Part shown: positions 24,843 through 34,712 of the stretch, one piece after another
Layout: every line of letters begins with the position of its first letter
How positions within the stretch are numbered: the first letter of the stretch is position 1
Assembly (NCBI GenBank): GCA_963703565.1
Contig: CAVPEW010000007.1
Span: 1 to 64,000 of the forward strand
Direction of reading: 5' to 3'
DNA length: 64,000 bases
Origin: CAVPEW01 sp963703565
Lineage (GTDB): Bacteria > Actinomycetota > Acidimicrobiia > Acidimicrobiales > VFJN01
Made by a program: the position numbers and the translations under genes
The notes under the pieces: generated by a model
Database searches by the model: none
The model's input: only the letters and a program-made list of their open reading frames with translations
What the model was told of the DNA's origin: nothing

Positions 24843-25785
24843 GTGCGCTGGTCGCGGACACTGGGCGCGGTCGGGGGCCTGCTCCTTCTGGTAGGGGTGC
24901 TGCTGCTCGGCTTCGTCGCCCAGCAGCTCTGGGGCACCGGCCTGCACGAATCCCGCGCCCAGGACGACCTGCGCCGCGAGTTCGCTGCCCGCCTCGCCGC
25001 AGCCGACGGAGCCGACGGGCCGGGCCCGGGCGGACCCGGGGCCACCGTCGGCACCTCCACCGGGGGGACCACGACGACAACGTCTGTCGCGTCGGGTCCC
25101 GCACCGGCGGCGACCGCCACGGCGGTCGAGGGCGAACCGGCCGCTCGGCTGGTCATCCCCAGGATCGGCGTGGACAAGATCGTCGTCGAGGGGGTCGACC
25201 TGTCGGACCTGCGGCGGGGGCCTGGCCACTACCCGTCCACGCCGCTGCCCGGCCAGGCCGGCAATGCCGCCATAGCAGGGCACCGCACCACCTACGGCGC
25301 GCCGTTCAACCGCATCGACGAGCTCGTCGCCGGCGACGAGATCATCGCCGAGACGACGCAGGGCCGTTTCCGCTACCTGGTGCGCGAGCACAGGATCGTG
25401 GACCCCAGCGAGGTGTCGGTGCTCACCGGCACCGGCCGTGACCAGCTCACCCTCACCGCCTGCCACCCGCGGTACTCGGCCCGCCAGCGCATCGTGGTGA
25501 TCGCCGAGCTTCTCCGCCGGGCAGGTACCCGCCCCGTCCCCCCCGGCCGGCACCTCGGGGACCAGGGCCGGCCCGGTCACGCCCGGCGCGCTCGACGGCA
25601 CCGATGCCCGCCCGGGGAGGGCCGCCGGCTGGGCTGTGGCCTGCGCAGCGGTCGCGCTCGCCGCCTGGTGGGTCGGACGGAGATGGCGGAGGCTTCCCGC
25701 CTACGCCCTCGCCCTGCCCCTGATGGGGTTCGGGCTGTTCTGGTTCTACGACGAGGTCGGGCGGCTGCTGCCGGGCAACTACTGA
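24843..25785 (+). CDS. Class E sortase, apparently frameshifted near the C-terminus
   Basis: About 313 residues after one-base correction. N-terminal membrane helix (~10-28), Pro/Gly/Thr linker, then the sortase core with H147 (AGHRTTYG), C207 (TLTACHPRYS) and R214. After AELL the frame loses the expected C-terminal helix, which is open in the +1 frame (ALALPLMGFGLFWFYDEVGR to TGA at 25783). An extra base near 25510-25520 explains this. Class E sortases anchor secreted proteins to peptidoglycan. GTG 24843 has TAGCGT 7 nt upstream. Confidence 0.82.
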
Positions 25786-25862
25786 CGGTCAGCGGCCATG
25801 GCGCCGCCGTCACCCGAGGCCCCTATGCTGCACCGACCCGACCGACGGAGGGCGAGTCAGCG

Positions 25863-26231
25863 ATGCGTCACCGCCGCCCAACCGAGCGCAACCTCCCGAT
25901 CGCGGCGCGGTCGCGCCTGGTCGTGAGCGCGGCTGTCCTGGGTGCCTTGCTGATCCCCGCGGCCTGCTCGAGCGGCTCGGGCGACGAGTTCCGCTCCGGG
26001 ATCGAGGACGGCTTCTCCGACGCCGGGCTCGATCTCGACGACTCCCAGGTCGACTGCGTGACCGACCGGGTCGTGCGAGCGCTGGGAGGCGAGGACGGCC
26101 TCGACAACCTCACGGAGGACTACGACTCGCTGTCGGATGTACCCGGGTCCGTCCAGTCCCGGATCACCGCCGCCACCGCCGACGCGCTCGAGAGCTGCGA
26201 GATCGACGTCACAGACACCACGACGGGTTGA
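25863..26231 (+). CDS. Small putative lipoprotein
   Basis: 122 residues. Basic N-terminus, hydrophobic stretch and lipobox LIPAAC with the lipid-modified Cys at 35, then an acidic domain with two further cysteines (VDCVTDRVVRAL, ESCEIDV) that may pair. Promoter TATGCT at 25824-25829; ACGGAGGG Shine-Dalgarno precedes the ATG. Processing would need Lgt, which is encoded in this window. Function unknown. Confidence 0.75.
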   Translation: MRHRRPTERNLPIAARSRLVVSAAVLGALLIPAACSSGSGDEFRSGIEDGFSDAGLDLDDSQVDCVTDRVVRALGGEDGLDNLTEDYDSLSDVPGSVQSRITAATADALESCEIDVTDTTTG

Positions 26232-26241
26232 CCGCAGCGTC

Positions 26242-26264
26242 CGCGGGGCCCTCCCGGGCCCGCG
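26242..26264 (+). terminator. Hairpin downstream of the lipoprotein gene
   Basis: CGCGGG pairs with CCCGCG and CCC with GGG around a 4-nt loop, with one bulged G. It begins 10 nt after the stop. No T-run. Confidence 0.45.
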
Positions 26265-26292
26265 ATCGCCGTACCGGTAGCGTCGAGGTCCC

Positions 26293-27087
26293 ATGCTCGT
26301 GGTCGGCTGCGTCCTGGCCGGGGCTCTGCTAGGAGCAACCCGGAGGCCGCTCGCCAGACATCACCGCCGCCCCATCGTACGGGCGCGCTGGGCGTTGATC
26401 GTCGGGGCGCTCGCCCAGGCCGGCGCGTGGTCGACCTCGGGCGGCTCGGCGGCGGCGGCTCTCGCGGTCGGCTTGGCCGCGATCGTCGTCGCCGGCCTGG
26501 CCAACCGCGCGGTGACGGGTCTGGCCGTGGTCGGGCTCGGGGCCGCTCTCAACCTGGCGGCAGTACTGCTCCACGGGGGGATGCCGGTGCGCGCCAGCGC
26601 GCTCGTCGAAGCCGGGATCGCGCGTCCCGGCGAGCTCGAGCACATCGAGCTGCGGGGCGGGCGCCACCTCGGCGGCGACGGACCTGCTGGGCTGATCGGC
26701 GATGCCCTGCCCGTGGAGCCACTGGGCCAGGTGCTGTCCTTCGGCGATCTCATCGTGGTCGCCGGTGCCACCGACGCCGCGGCAGCTCTCGCACGCCGGC
26801 GGCGGCGCCCCCAGCCCGGCACCCCGCCTTGGCCGGACGGCGCGGACCGGGTCCGCCGCGCAGCAAGCTATCGAGGCCCCGGCAGGCCCGGAGCAGGCTC
26901 GGCACCCTCACCGACCACAGCGGCGAGCGCGCTCCATGTCTGTGGCCTTGCCCCCAGGGCGGATCCGGCGTCGGGATGCCAGTGCTCCGCCCAGTTCGAA
27001 CGCCACGCCCCAGCCTGCAACGAGGCGCCGAGCGACGAGGCCACCGCGGCGTCTCCCCTGCGCAGCGCCGCCACCCAGAACAGGTAG
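26293..27087 (+). CDS. DUF5317-like membrane protein with an overlong tail
   Basis: 264 residues. Four or so hydrophobic segments in the first ~105 residues, then LLHGGMPVRASAL and FGDLIVVAGATDAA as in DUF5317 proteins, which usually end near residue 180. The last ~70 residues are low-complexity and overlap the convergent glycosidase gene by 220 nt. Either the natural stop has been lost, or a base error hides it. TAGCGT ends 9 nt before the ATG. Function unknown. Confidence 0.6.
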   Translation: MLVVGCVLAGALLGATRRPLARHHRRPIVRARWALIVGALAQAGAWSTSGGSAAAALAVGLAAIVVAGLANRAVTGLAVVGLGAALNLAAVLLHGGMPVRASALVEAGIARPGELEHIELRGGRHLGGDGPAGLIGDALPVEPLGQVLSFGDLIVVAGATDAAAALARRRRRPQPGTPPWPDGADRVRRAASYRGPGRPGAGSAPSPTTAASALHVCGLAPRADPASGCQCSAQFERHAPACNEAPSDEATAASPLRSAATQNR

Positions 27088-28067
27088 GTGAGCTGAGGCC
27101 AGGCCGACCCTCGCCAGTAGGTGTCGGGCGCGAAGCACGGCTCGTCGCGGTGCACCCCGCACGGCCCGAAGCGTGCACCCAGCGCGGTGGTGTCGACCAG
27201 CTGGGCCAGCGCCTCGGATGCTCCCCGCCCGCCGACCAGGCACGGAAGCAGCGCGTCCAGGGTGCGCACCGCGCCGGAGGCCCCCTCGGTCGCGCCATCG
27301 TCGAGCCATGTCGACGAAGTCGGCTCCCAGCGCTGCTCGAGGGCGTCGGCGAGCTCGTCGGCCTCTGCCGTGAGCAGCCCGTCACCGGTCAGGCCGGCCA
27401 GCTCCCGGGCGTTGAACGCCACGAGCGCGTTGAAACCCACCGAGCCGACCGCGAACCCGGGGTTGGACAGCGGGGACCCCGATCTGGACCGCTCGATCGT
27501 GCCGATCAGCTCGCCCTTGCGGACCCGCCAGCGCCGGGGCGACCACGCCTCGCACGTCGAGTCCCACCGGGGGCTGTCGTCGCATCCCGACTCCCACGGG
27601 TGGCACAGCTGGATCAGACCCCCCGGCGAGCGGCGGCGGCGGCGGAGCAGGAAGGCGAGCGCGGCCGTGGCCCGCTCGACCAGCTCGGGGGCAACGTCCA
27701 ACCCGTGCCGGTGCATCTCGGCGATCGCGTGACCCACCATGGGCGGCTGGGTGATCGAAGAGGCGTCGGCACGTCCCCACAGCCGGGCATGGTCGACTGG
27801 GGCGCCTCCCGCGTAGCGGATGTGGGGAACGAAGCCGTCGGCGGCCTGCGACGACAGCGCCGCAGCCAGCTCGACCCCGGCGCGCTCGTCGCCCAGGTGG
27901 GCCCAGACCACGGCGTGGAAGCAACTGTCCCAGAGCCACTGCCAGGGGTAGCGCGAAGGGTTGGGCACGCAGTGGTCGCCCCGCCAGGCTGACTCGAGCA
28001 GCTGACGGGCCAGGACCGCCAGCCCGGGTCGTTCGCCGCCCGCAGCAGCCGCCTCGACCCCGCCCAC
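26868..28067 (-). CDS. GH63-type six-hairpin glycosidase (mannosylglycerate hydrolase-like)
   Basis: 399 residues. PWQWLWDSCFHAVVWAHLGD, CHPWESGCDDSPRWD and TYWRGSAWPQLTYLFW are the acid/base and substrate motifs of the GH63/GH37-like (alpha/alpha)6 barrel, nearest to bacterial mannosylglycerate or glucosylglycerate hydrolases. No signal peptide, so cytosolic turnover of a compatible solute is plausible. Start GTG 28067 lies just inside the divergent intergenic region. Divergent to a glycosyltransferase, perhaps the matching synthesis side. Confidence 0.75.
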   Translation of the reverse strand: MGGVEAAAAGGERPGLAVLARQLLESAWRGDHCVPNPSRYPWQWLWDSCFHAVVWAHLGDERAGVELAAALSSQAADGFVPHIRYAGGAPVDHARLWGRADASSITQPPMVGHAIAEMHRHGLDVAPELVERATAALAFLLRRRRRSPGGLIQLCHPWESGCDDSPRWDSTCEAWSPRRWRVRKGELIGTIERSRSGSPLSNPGFAVGSVGFNALVAFNARELAGLTGDGLLTAEADELADALEQRWEPTSSTWLDDGATEGASGAVRTLDALLPCLVGGRGASEALAQLVDTTALGARFGPCGVHRDEPCFAPDTYWRGSAWPQLTYLFWVAALRRGDAAVASSLGASLQAGAWRSNWAEHWHPDAGSALGARPQTWSALAAVVGEGAEPAPGLPGPR

Positions 28068-28085
28068 TAGGCTGCGCCCTCGCCC

Positions 28086-29163
28086 ATGACGCAGGTCGCG
28101 CTCGTATCGTTCCGCCTGGGCCTGCACGACGGGGTGTCTGCAGTGGCCGCCACCTGGGCGCGTTCGCTCACCGAGCTGGGCTGCGCGGTGCGCACCGTCG
28201 CCGGCGAGGGCCCCGTCGATCGCGTCGTGGCCGGCCTGGCGATCGGCGACGAGCGCCCCGTTGACCTGAGCTCGCTCGACGACGCCCTCGATGGGGTGGA
28301 CCTGACCGTGGTCGAGAACCTGTGCACGATCCCGCTGAACCTACCGGCGGCGCGGGCGGTGGCCGGGCGGCTGGCGGGCCGGGCAGCCGTCCTGCACCAC
28401 CACGATCCCGCCTGGCAGCGTGCCGAGCTCGCCGCCATCACAGAGCTCCCGCCCCACGACGAGGCCTGGCGCCACGTCGTGATCAACCAGCTCACCGCGG
28501 TCGAGTTCGCCGGACGCGGGCTGCATGCCAGGCTGATCCGCAACGCGTTCGACCCCGACGAACCGCCCGGTGACCGGGCTGCCACCCGGGCCCGCCTGGG
28601 AGTGGGTGCGCGCGAGACACTGGTCCTGCACCCGGTTCGGGCCATCGCCCGCAAGGACGTGCCGCGTGCCCTGCGCCTCGCAGAGGACCTCGACGCGACC
28701 TACTGGCTGCCCGGGCCGGCCGAGGATGGCTATGGCGACGAGCTGGGCAGGATCCTGTCGCGGGCGCGGGTCAAGGTGTTGCGGGAGCCCGTGCTCCCCG
28801 GCCCGTCCGCGATGGCGGACGCCTACGCCGCCTGCGACCTGGTGGCGTTCCCGTCCCGTTGGGAGGGGTTCGGGAACCCACCGGTGGAGGCGGCGGTGCA
28901 CCACCGGCCCGTGGCGGTGGGTCCCTACCCAGTGGCCGCGGAGCTGCGGGCGCTCGGCTTCGAGTGGTTCGATCTGCAGGACACCGCCGGCATCGCCGAG
29001 TTCCTTCGCTTCCCCGACGAGGGGCTGCTGGCCAGGAACCACGCCGTGGTGCGCAGGCACCTGTCGCTCGACCACCTGCGCGCCGAGGCTCGGATCGCTG
29101 CTGGCCGAGATGGGGATCGGACCCGGACCCCGCAGCGGGCGGCATGGCACCATGGCCACGTGA
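28086..29163 (+). CDS. GT4-like glycosyltransferase, frameshifted at the 3' end
   Basis: About 358 residues after correction. GT-B fold with N-terminal Rossmann part, HPVRAIARKDVPRAL, and the nucleotide-sugar site VAFPSRWEGFGNPPVEA. The frame as given runs into the next gene. In the +1 frame from ~29095 the protein ends SLLAEMGIGPGPRSG and stops at TGA 29161-29163, which overlaps the next GTG. A one-base insertion near 29097 explains this. Divergent from the GH63-type hydrolase; a glucosyl- or mannosylglycerate-type synthase is possible. Confidence 0.75.
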
Positions 29164-29423
29164 CCGGCCCGGCCGACGACCCCGTCCTGGTCCGGCGAGC
29201 CCACATCTCCCGTGCCGTCGGCATGGGACAGCGCGTCGGCTACGGGGCGTTCGCCCTGGCGATCATCGTCTTCGTGGTCGGATTCGCCGTCGGCTTCTCC
29301 TCGGCCACCGTGACGGTGATAGTCGCCTCGCTCGTCGTCGGGTCGGTCGTCCTCGCGCCGGCGATCGTGTTCGGCTACGCCGTTCGGGCGGCCGAGCGCG
29401 ACGAGCACGAATCCGGTACCTGA
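29160..29423 (+). CDS. Small two-helix membrane protein
   Basis: 87 residues starting at GTG 29160, overlapping the corrected glycosyltransferase stop (GTGA). Two hydrophobic helices, FALAIIVFVVGFAVGF and VTVIVASLVVGSVVLA, then an acidic-basic tail. No family recognised. As the sequence stands it is read as the C-terminus of the glycosyltransferase; the overlap signal argues for a separate gene. Confidence 0.6.
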   Translation: MTGPADDPVLVRRAHISRAVGMGQRVGYGAFALAIIVFVVGFAVGFSSATVTVIVASLVVGSVVLAPAIVFGYAVRAAERDEHESGT

Positions 29424-29427
29424 TCCG

Positions 29428-29501
29428 CGGGGCGACCGCCCCGGGGGACCGGGCCGACCCCGGGCGGGTACCGGGGCCGGCCCGGCGGTCACCAACCGCC
29501 G
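29428..29501 (+). terminator. Two consecutive hairpins after the glycosyltransferase operon
   Basis: Hairpin one at 29428-29443: CGGGGC and GCCCCG around GACC, 4 nt after the stop. Hairpin two at 29483-29501: CGGCGGT and ACCGCCG around CACCA. Either could terminate. Confidence 0.5.
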
Positions 29502-29892
29502 CTCTCGCCCGCCCCGGGGGGAAGGGCCGAGCGGAAGCGGCGGCGGCGGAGCTGGGAGGCCAGAAGGGATGCGCCCGACCGGGTCGCCGGCAGGGGCCGG
29601 ATCGGCTCGCTCGGGCGCCGCGTGACCAGGGCCGGGCGCTGCTTGGGTGGGCGCACCCGGAACGGTTCGCCGCCTCCGCCATCCGGTCCTGCCGGCGCCA
29701 CACCGATCACGCCCGGCGCGGCGATGTGCGGACAAGGGCATCAGGGACTCGCAGACGGCATCAGGGCAGGAGCGGACGCACCCCGCGTCGAACTCCCCTG
29801 TTGGGCCGAAGGCACCCACGCGAGCGCCGGCGTGAGGCGAGGAAGGGCCCCCGGCCAGACGTGCAGCGCCGGGACAGCGGGGAGGAGCAACG
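29502..29892. other. 391-nt non-coding upstream region
   Basis: No convincing gene. A 10-bp direct repeat GGCATCAGGG occurs at 29737-29746 and 29757-29766, followed by a run of potential stems up to a good Shine-Dalgarno (GGGGAGGAG) for the next gene. It is long enough for a structured leader, but I could not match it to a known riboswitch. Confidence 0.4.
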
Positions 29893-30651
29893 ATGGTCAC
29901 GAGCTCGGGTCGTAACCCCACCACCGTGGACCGGGTGGCGCCCACCGAGGTGCCCCTCGAGGCGCCCGACGGCGGCGAGCGCCGATCAGCGCCCGGGCTT
30001 CGACTGCCCAACGGCGCGGGCCTGCCGAGCTGGGCCGGCCGAGCGCTCGGCGCAGCCGCGGCGCTCACGCTGGCCGTCGGCCTCGTGGGCCTGCTCTCGG
30101 TCGACGACGGGACCACCGCTCGCACCAGCACCGAGCAGGCAGCCGACGCGGCCCGGGCAGGCACCGGGCTCGACCGCCTCTCCCCCCTGCCGGATACGTC
30201 CACGACGACGCCGGGCGACTCGGTGTCGGTCGACAAGCCGGCCGAGGTCGGCTCCAGCTCCTCGGCGCTCGACGAACTGATCCTCGAGCCGTTCGGCGCT
30301 CCCACCGGGCTGGGCGTGCCAGACCCCGGCGACCAGGACTACCGGCGGGCCCTGCCCTCCGCGGGCGGGGGCTTTCCTGCCGGTTCGCCCGTAGGGCAGC
30401 CCGGGCCCGGTGCGGCACCGACGCCGATCGTGGCTCCGACGCCCGTGCCGACACCCGGCCAGCCGGCACCTTCCAGCCCGGCCGCACCGGCACCCGTGGG
30501 CGGATCGCCGACCATCAGCCTCGGCGCCCTCGGTGGCCTCAGCCTCGATTCGAGCTGCCTGGGGCTGAAGCTGCTGGGAACCAACGTGGGCTGCGACCCC
30601 GCCACAGGCGAGGCCGGGTTGTCGCTGCTGGGGATCCCGCTGCTGCCCTGA
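29893..30651 (+). CDS. Pro/Gly-rich membrane-anchored protein of unknown function
   Basis: 252 residues: ~45 hydrophilic residues, one helix (GRALGAAAALTLAVGLVGLL), then a long extracytoplasmic Pro/Ser/Gly-rich stalk and a C-terminal domain with two cysteines (DSSCLGLKLLG, VGCDPATGE). The start is ATG with GGAGGAG 7 nt upstream. No sorting signal seen. A surface or secretion role is inferred only from composition. Confidence 0.65.
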   Translation: MVTSSGRNPTTVDRVAPTEVPLEAPDGGERRSAPGLRLPNGAGLPSWAGRALGAAAALTLAVGLVGLLSVDDGTTARTSTEQAADAARAGTGLDRLSPLPDTSTTTPGDSVSVDKPAEVGSSSSALDELILEPFGAPTGLGVPDPGDQDYRRALPSAGGGFPAGSPVGQPGPGAAPTPIVAPTPVPTPGQPAPSSPAAPAPVGGSPTISLGALGGLSLDSSCLGLKLLGTNVGCDPATGEAGLSLLGIPLLP

Positions 30652-30694
30652 GGGCGAGACATCGGCGGCTCGGCACGGCTGGGACGAGCTGGAC

Positions 30695-30709
30695 CGGCGG
30701 GACCCGCCG
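30695..30709. terminator. Short hairpin between convergent genes
   Basis: CGGCGG-GAC-CCGCCG lies 4 nt from the cysS stop and 44 nt after the upstream + strand gene. Possible bidirectional terminator. Confidence 0.4.
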
Positions 30710-30712
30710 AGC

Positions 30713-32074
<1,362 letters not shown>

Positions 32075-32144
32075 CCGAGCGATGCTACCGGTGCGGTCAG
32101 GCGGACTTCGGAGCCACCGAGGGGCGCCGCTACCCTTCGCCGCC
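32075..32144. promoter_or_regulatory. Divergent cysS/valS promoter region with two leaderless-type -10 boxes
   Basis: On the - strand TAGCAT (32082-32087) is 7 nt from the cysS ATG. On the + strand TACCCT (32131-32136) is 8 nt from the valS GTG. Only 70 nt separate the two start codons and there is no room for a T-box leader. Confidence 0.55.
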
Positions 32145-34712
32145 GTGACCGGGATCCCCGACAAGGCCTCCCTGGACGGGCTCGAGGACAAGTGGCGGGA
32201 TCGGTGGCACGACCAGGGCACCTACCGGTTCGACCGCACCGCCTCGCGGGACCAGGTCTTCTCGATCGACACGCCGCCGCCCACCGTTTCGGGCAGCCTG
32301 CACCCGGGCCACGTCTTCTCCTACACCCACACCGACCTGATCGCCCGGTTCTGGCGCATGCGGGGCAAGGCGGTCTTCTACCCCATGGGCTGGGACGACA
32401 ACGGGCTCAACGTGGAACGGCGCGTCCAGTTGCTCACGGGGACCATCGTCGACCCCACGCTGGCCTACGACCCGGACCTGGTGCGACCGGAGCGCGTCGA
32501 TCGAAAGGCGCGGCCGACCCCTGTGTCGCGACCGAACTTCGTCGAGCTGTGCGAGCAGGTCGTGCCCGAGATGGAGGCGCAGTACCAGCGACTGTGGACG
32601 ACGTTGGGCCTCTCGGTCGACTGGGACCAGACCTACACCACCATCGGCCCCCGCGCGACGCGCAGCTCACAGCGCGGCTTTCTCAGGCTCGTGCACCGTG
32701 ACCTGGCCTACCGGGCGGAGTCGCCCACCCTGTGGGACGTGGACATGCGCACAAGCGTGGCCCAGGCCGAGCTGGCGGACCGCGAGGTGCCTGGCGCCTA
32801 CCACACGCTGCTGTTCGGTGGGCCCGACGGCGGAGCCATCCGCATCGACACCACCCGGCCGGAGCTGCTGGCGGCGTGCGTGGCGATCGTGGCCCACCCC
32901 GACGACGAACGGTACCGACCCCTGGTCGGGCGCCGAGCCGTGACGCCCCTGTTCGGCGTGTCGGTCCCGGTGCTGACCCACGAGCTGGCCGACCCGGACA
33001 AGGGCACCGGCGTGGCCATGATCTGCACCTTCGGCGACACCACCGACGTCACCTGGTGGCGGGAGCTGGGCCTCCCGGTGCGAGCAGTGGTGCAACGCGA
33101 CGGGCGCCTGCGCCCGCTGCGCTGGGGCGAACCGGGCTGGGAGTGCGCCGATCCGGCGGCTGCCCAGGCCGTCTACGACCAGCTGGCCGGGCTGACCGTG
33201 CGGTCGGCGCAGGCGCGCATCGTCGAGTTGCTGGCAGGGTCGGGCGCTCTCGCCGGCGACCCTCGTCCGATCACCCACCCGGTCAAGTTCTGGGAGAACG
33301 GCACCCGACCGCTCGAGATCGTCACCAGCCAGCAGTGGTTCATCCGCTACCCGCCACGCGAAGAGCTGTTGGCGCGCGGAACCGAGCTGTCGTGGTGGCC
33401 CGACCACATGCGGGTCCGCTACGAGAACTGGGTCAACGGCCTCGCCGGTGACTGGAACATCACCCGACAACGGTTCTTCGGGGTGCCGTTCCCGGTCTGG
33501 TACCCGATCGATGCCGACGGGTCCGTCGACTGGCTCTCGCCCATCCTCGCCGACGAGGACGACCTTCCGGTCGACCCGACGACGACCCCGGCGCCGGGCT
33601 ACGACGAGTCACAGCGCAACGCACCGGGCGGCTTCGCTGCGGATCCCGACGTGATGGACACATGGGCGACCTCGTCGCTCACCCCGCAGATCGCATGCGG
33701 CTGGATCGACGATCCGGACCTGTTCGCGCGCACGTTCCCCATGGACCTTCGCCCCCAGGCCCACGAGATCATCCGCACGTGGCTGTTCTCCACGGTGGTG
33801 CGCAGCCACTACGAGCACGGCATGCTGCCCTGGGCCAACGCATCCATCTCCGGCTTCATCGTCGATCCCGACCGAAAGAAGCTGTCCAAGTCGGCGGGCA
33901 ACATGCCCGACGACCCGTTCGCGCTGATCGAGCGCCACGGTGCCGACGCCCTGCGCTACTGGGCGGCGAGGGGCCGACCGGGCATGGACATGACCTTCGA
34001 CGAGGGTCAGATGCGCATCGGGCGGCGGCTGGCCACCAAGCTGCTGAACGCGTCGCGCTTCTCGCTCAACCTCACCGGCGTCGGCGGGCCCGCTCCCGAC
34101 GCCGCCGCGGTGACCGAACCCCTGGACCGGGCCATGCTGGCCCAGCTCGCCGAGCTGGTCGAGGAGGTGACCACGGCGTTCGAGTCATTCGACTACGCCC
34201 GCGCGCTCGAGCGCACGGAGGCCTTCTTCTGGCCGTTCTGCGACGACTACCTCGAGCTGGTGAAGAACCGTGCCTACGGCGCTTCGGGCGACGAGGGCAG
34301 CAGGTCCGCCGCCGCCGCTCTGACGCTGGCGGTGTCGACCGTCCTGCGGCTCTTCGCGCCGTTCCTGCCCTTCGTCACCGAAGAGGTGTGGTCGTGGTGG
34401 CGGTCCGGGTCGGTGCACCGCGCGCAGTGGCCCACCTCGGGCGAGCTGGCCGGCGTGACCGGCGGTGGCGCTCCCCTGGCGCTGGCCGCCAGCACCTTGC
34501 GCGAGGTCCGCAAGGCCAAGACCGCCGCCAAGCGCTCCATGCGAGCCGAGGTGGCCCGGGTCGTGGTGCGCGCCACGGCTGCAGACCGCGACGCTCTCGC
34601 GCTGGTGGCCGATGACCTCCGGGGGGCCGGCGTGATCGACGAGCTCGACCTGCTCGTCGACGCCGCCGCCCCGGCAGGCTCCCCCGAGGTGGCGGTCACC
34701 CTCGAGGGGTGA
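32145..34712 (+). CDS. valS: Valyl-tRNA synthetase
   Basis: 855 residues. HIGH motif as HPGH (GSLHPGHVFSY), WDDNGLNVERR, editing domain in the middle, WFIRYPPREELL, DVMDTWATSSLTPQI and KMSKS as KLSKS in RKKLSKSAGN. This is the shorter type with the archaeal/actinobacterial-style insertions. GTG 32145 starts VTGIPDKASLDGLEDKWRDR; longer frames upstream run into the cysS promoter. Abuts mscS convergently with no gap. Confidence 0.95.
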   Translation: MTGIPDKASLDGLEDKWRDRWHDQGTYRFDRTASRDQVFSIDTPPPTVSGSLHPGHVFSYTHTDLIARFWRMRGKAVFYPMGWDDNGLNVERRVQLLTGTIVDPTLAYDPDLVRPERVDRKARPTPVSRPNFVELCEQVVPEMEAQYQRLWTTLGLSVDWDQTYTTIGPRATRSSQRGFLRLVHRDLAYRAESPTLWDVDMRTSVAQAELADREVPGAYHTLLFGGPDGGAIRIDTTRPELLAACVAIVAHPDDERYRPLVGRRAVTPLFGVSVPVLTHELADPDKGTGVAMICTFGDTTDVTWWRELGLPVRAVVQRDGRLRPLRWGEPGWECADPAAAQAVYDQLAGLTVRSAQARIVELLAGSGALAGDPRPITHPVKFWENGTRPLEIVTSQQWFIRYPPREELLARGTELSWWPDHMRVRYENWVNGLAGDWNITRQRFFGVPFPVWYPIDADGSVDWLSPILADEDDLPVDPTTTPAPGYDESQRNAPGGFAADPDVMDTWATSSLTPQIACGWIDDPDLFARTFPMDLRPQAHEIIRTWLFSTVVRSHYEHGMLPWANASISGFIVDPDRKKLSKSAGNMPDDPFALIERHGADALRYWAARGRPGMDMTFDEGQMRIGRRLATKLLNASRFSLNLTGVGGPAPDAAAVTEPLDRAMLAQLAELVEEVTTAFESFDYARALERTEAFFWPFCDDYLELVKNRAYGASGDEGSRSAAAALTLAVSTVLRLFAPFLPFVTEEVWSWWRSGSVHRAQWPTSGELAGVTGGGAPLALAASTLREVRKAKTAAKRSMRAEVARVVVRATAADRDALALVADDLRGAGVIDELDLLVDAAAPAGSPEVAVTLEG

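Noticed and set aside
29730..29892. Possible cyclic-di-GMP or cyclic-di-AMP riboswitch before the Pro-rich protein gene
   Set aside because: Fragments such as GGACGCA and GGGCA are present, but the conserved cores and pairing could not be assembled into either consensus.
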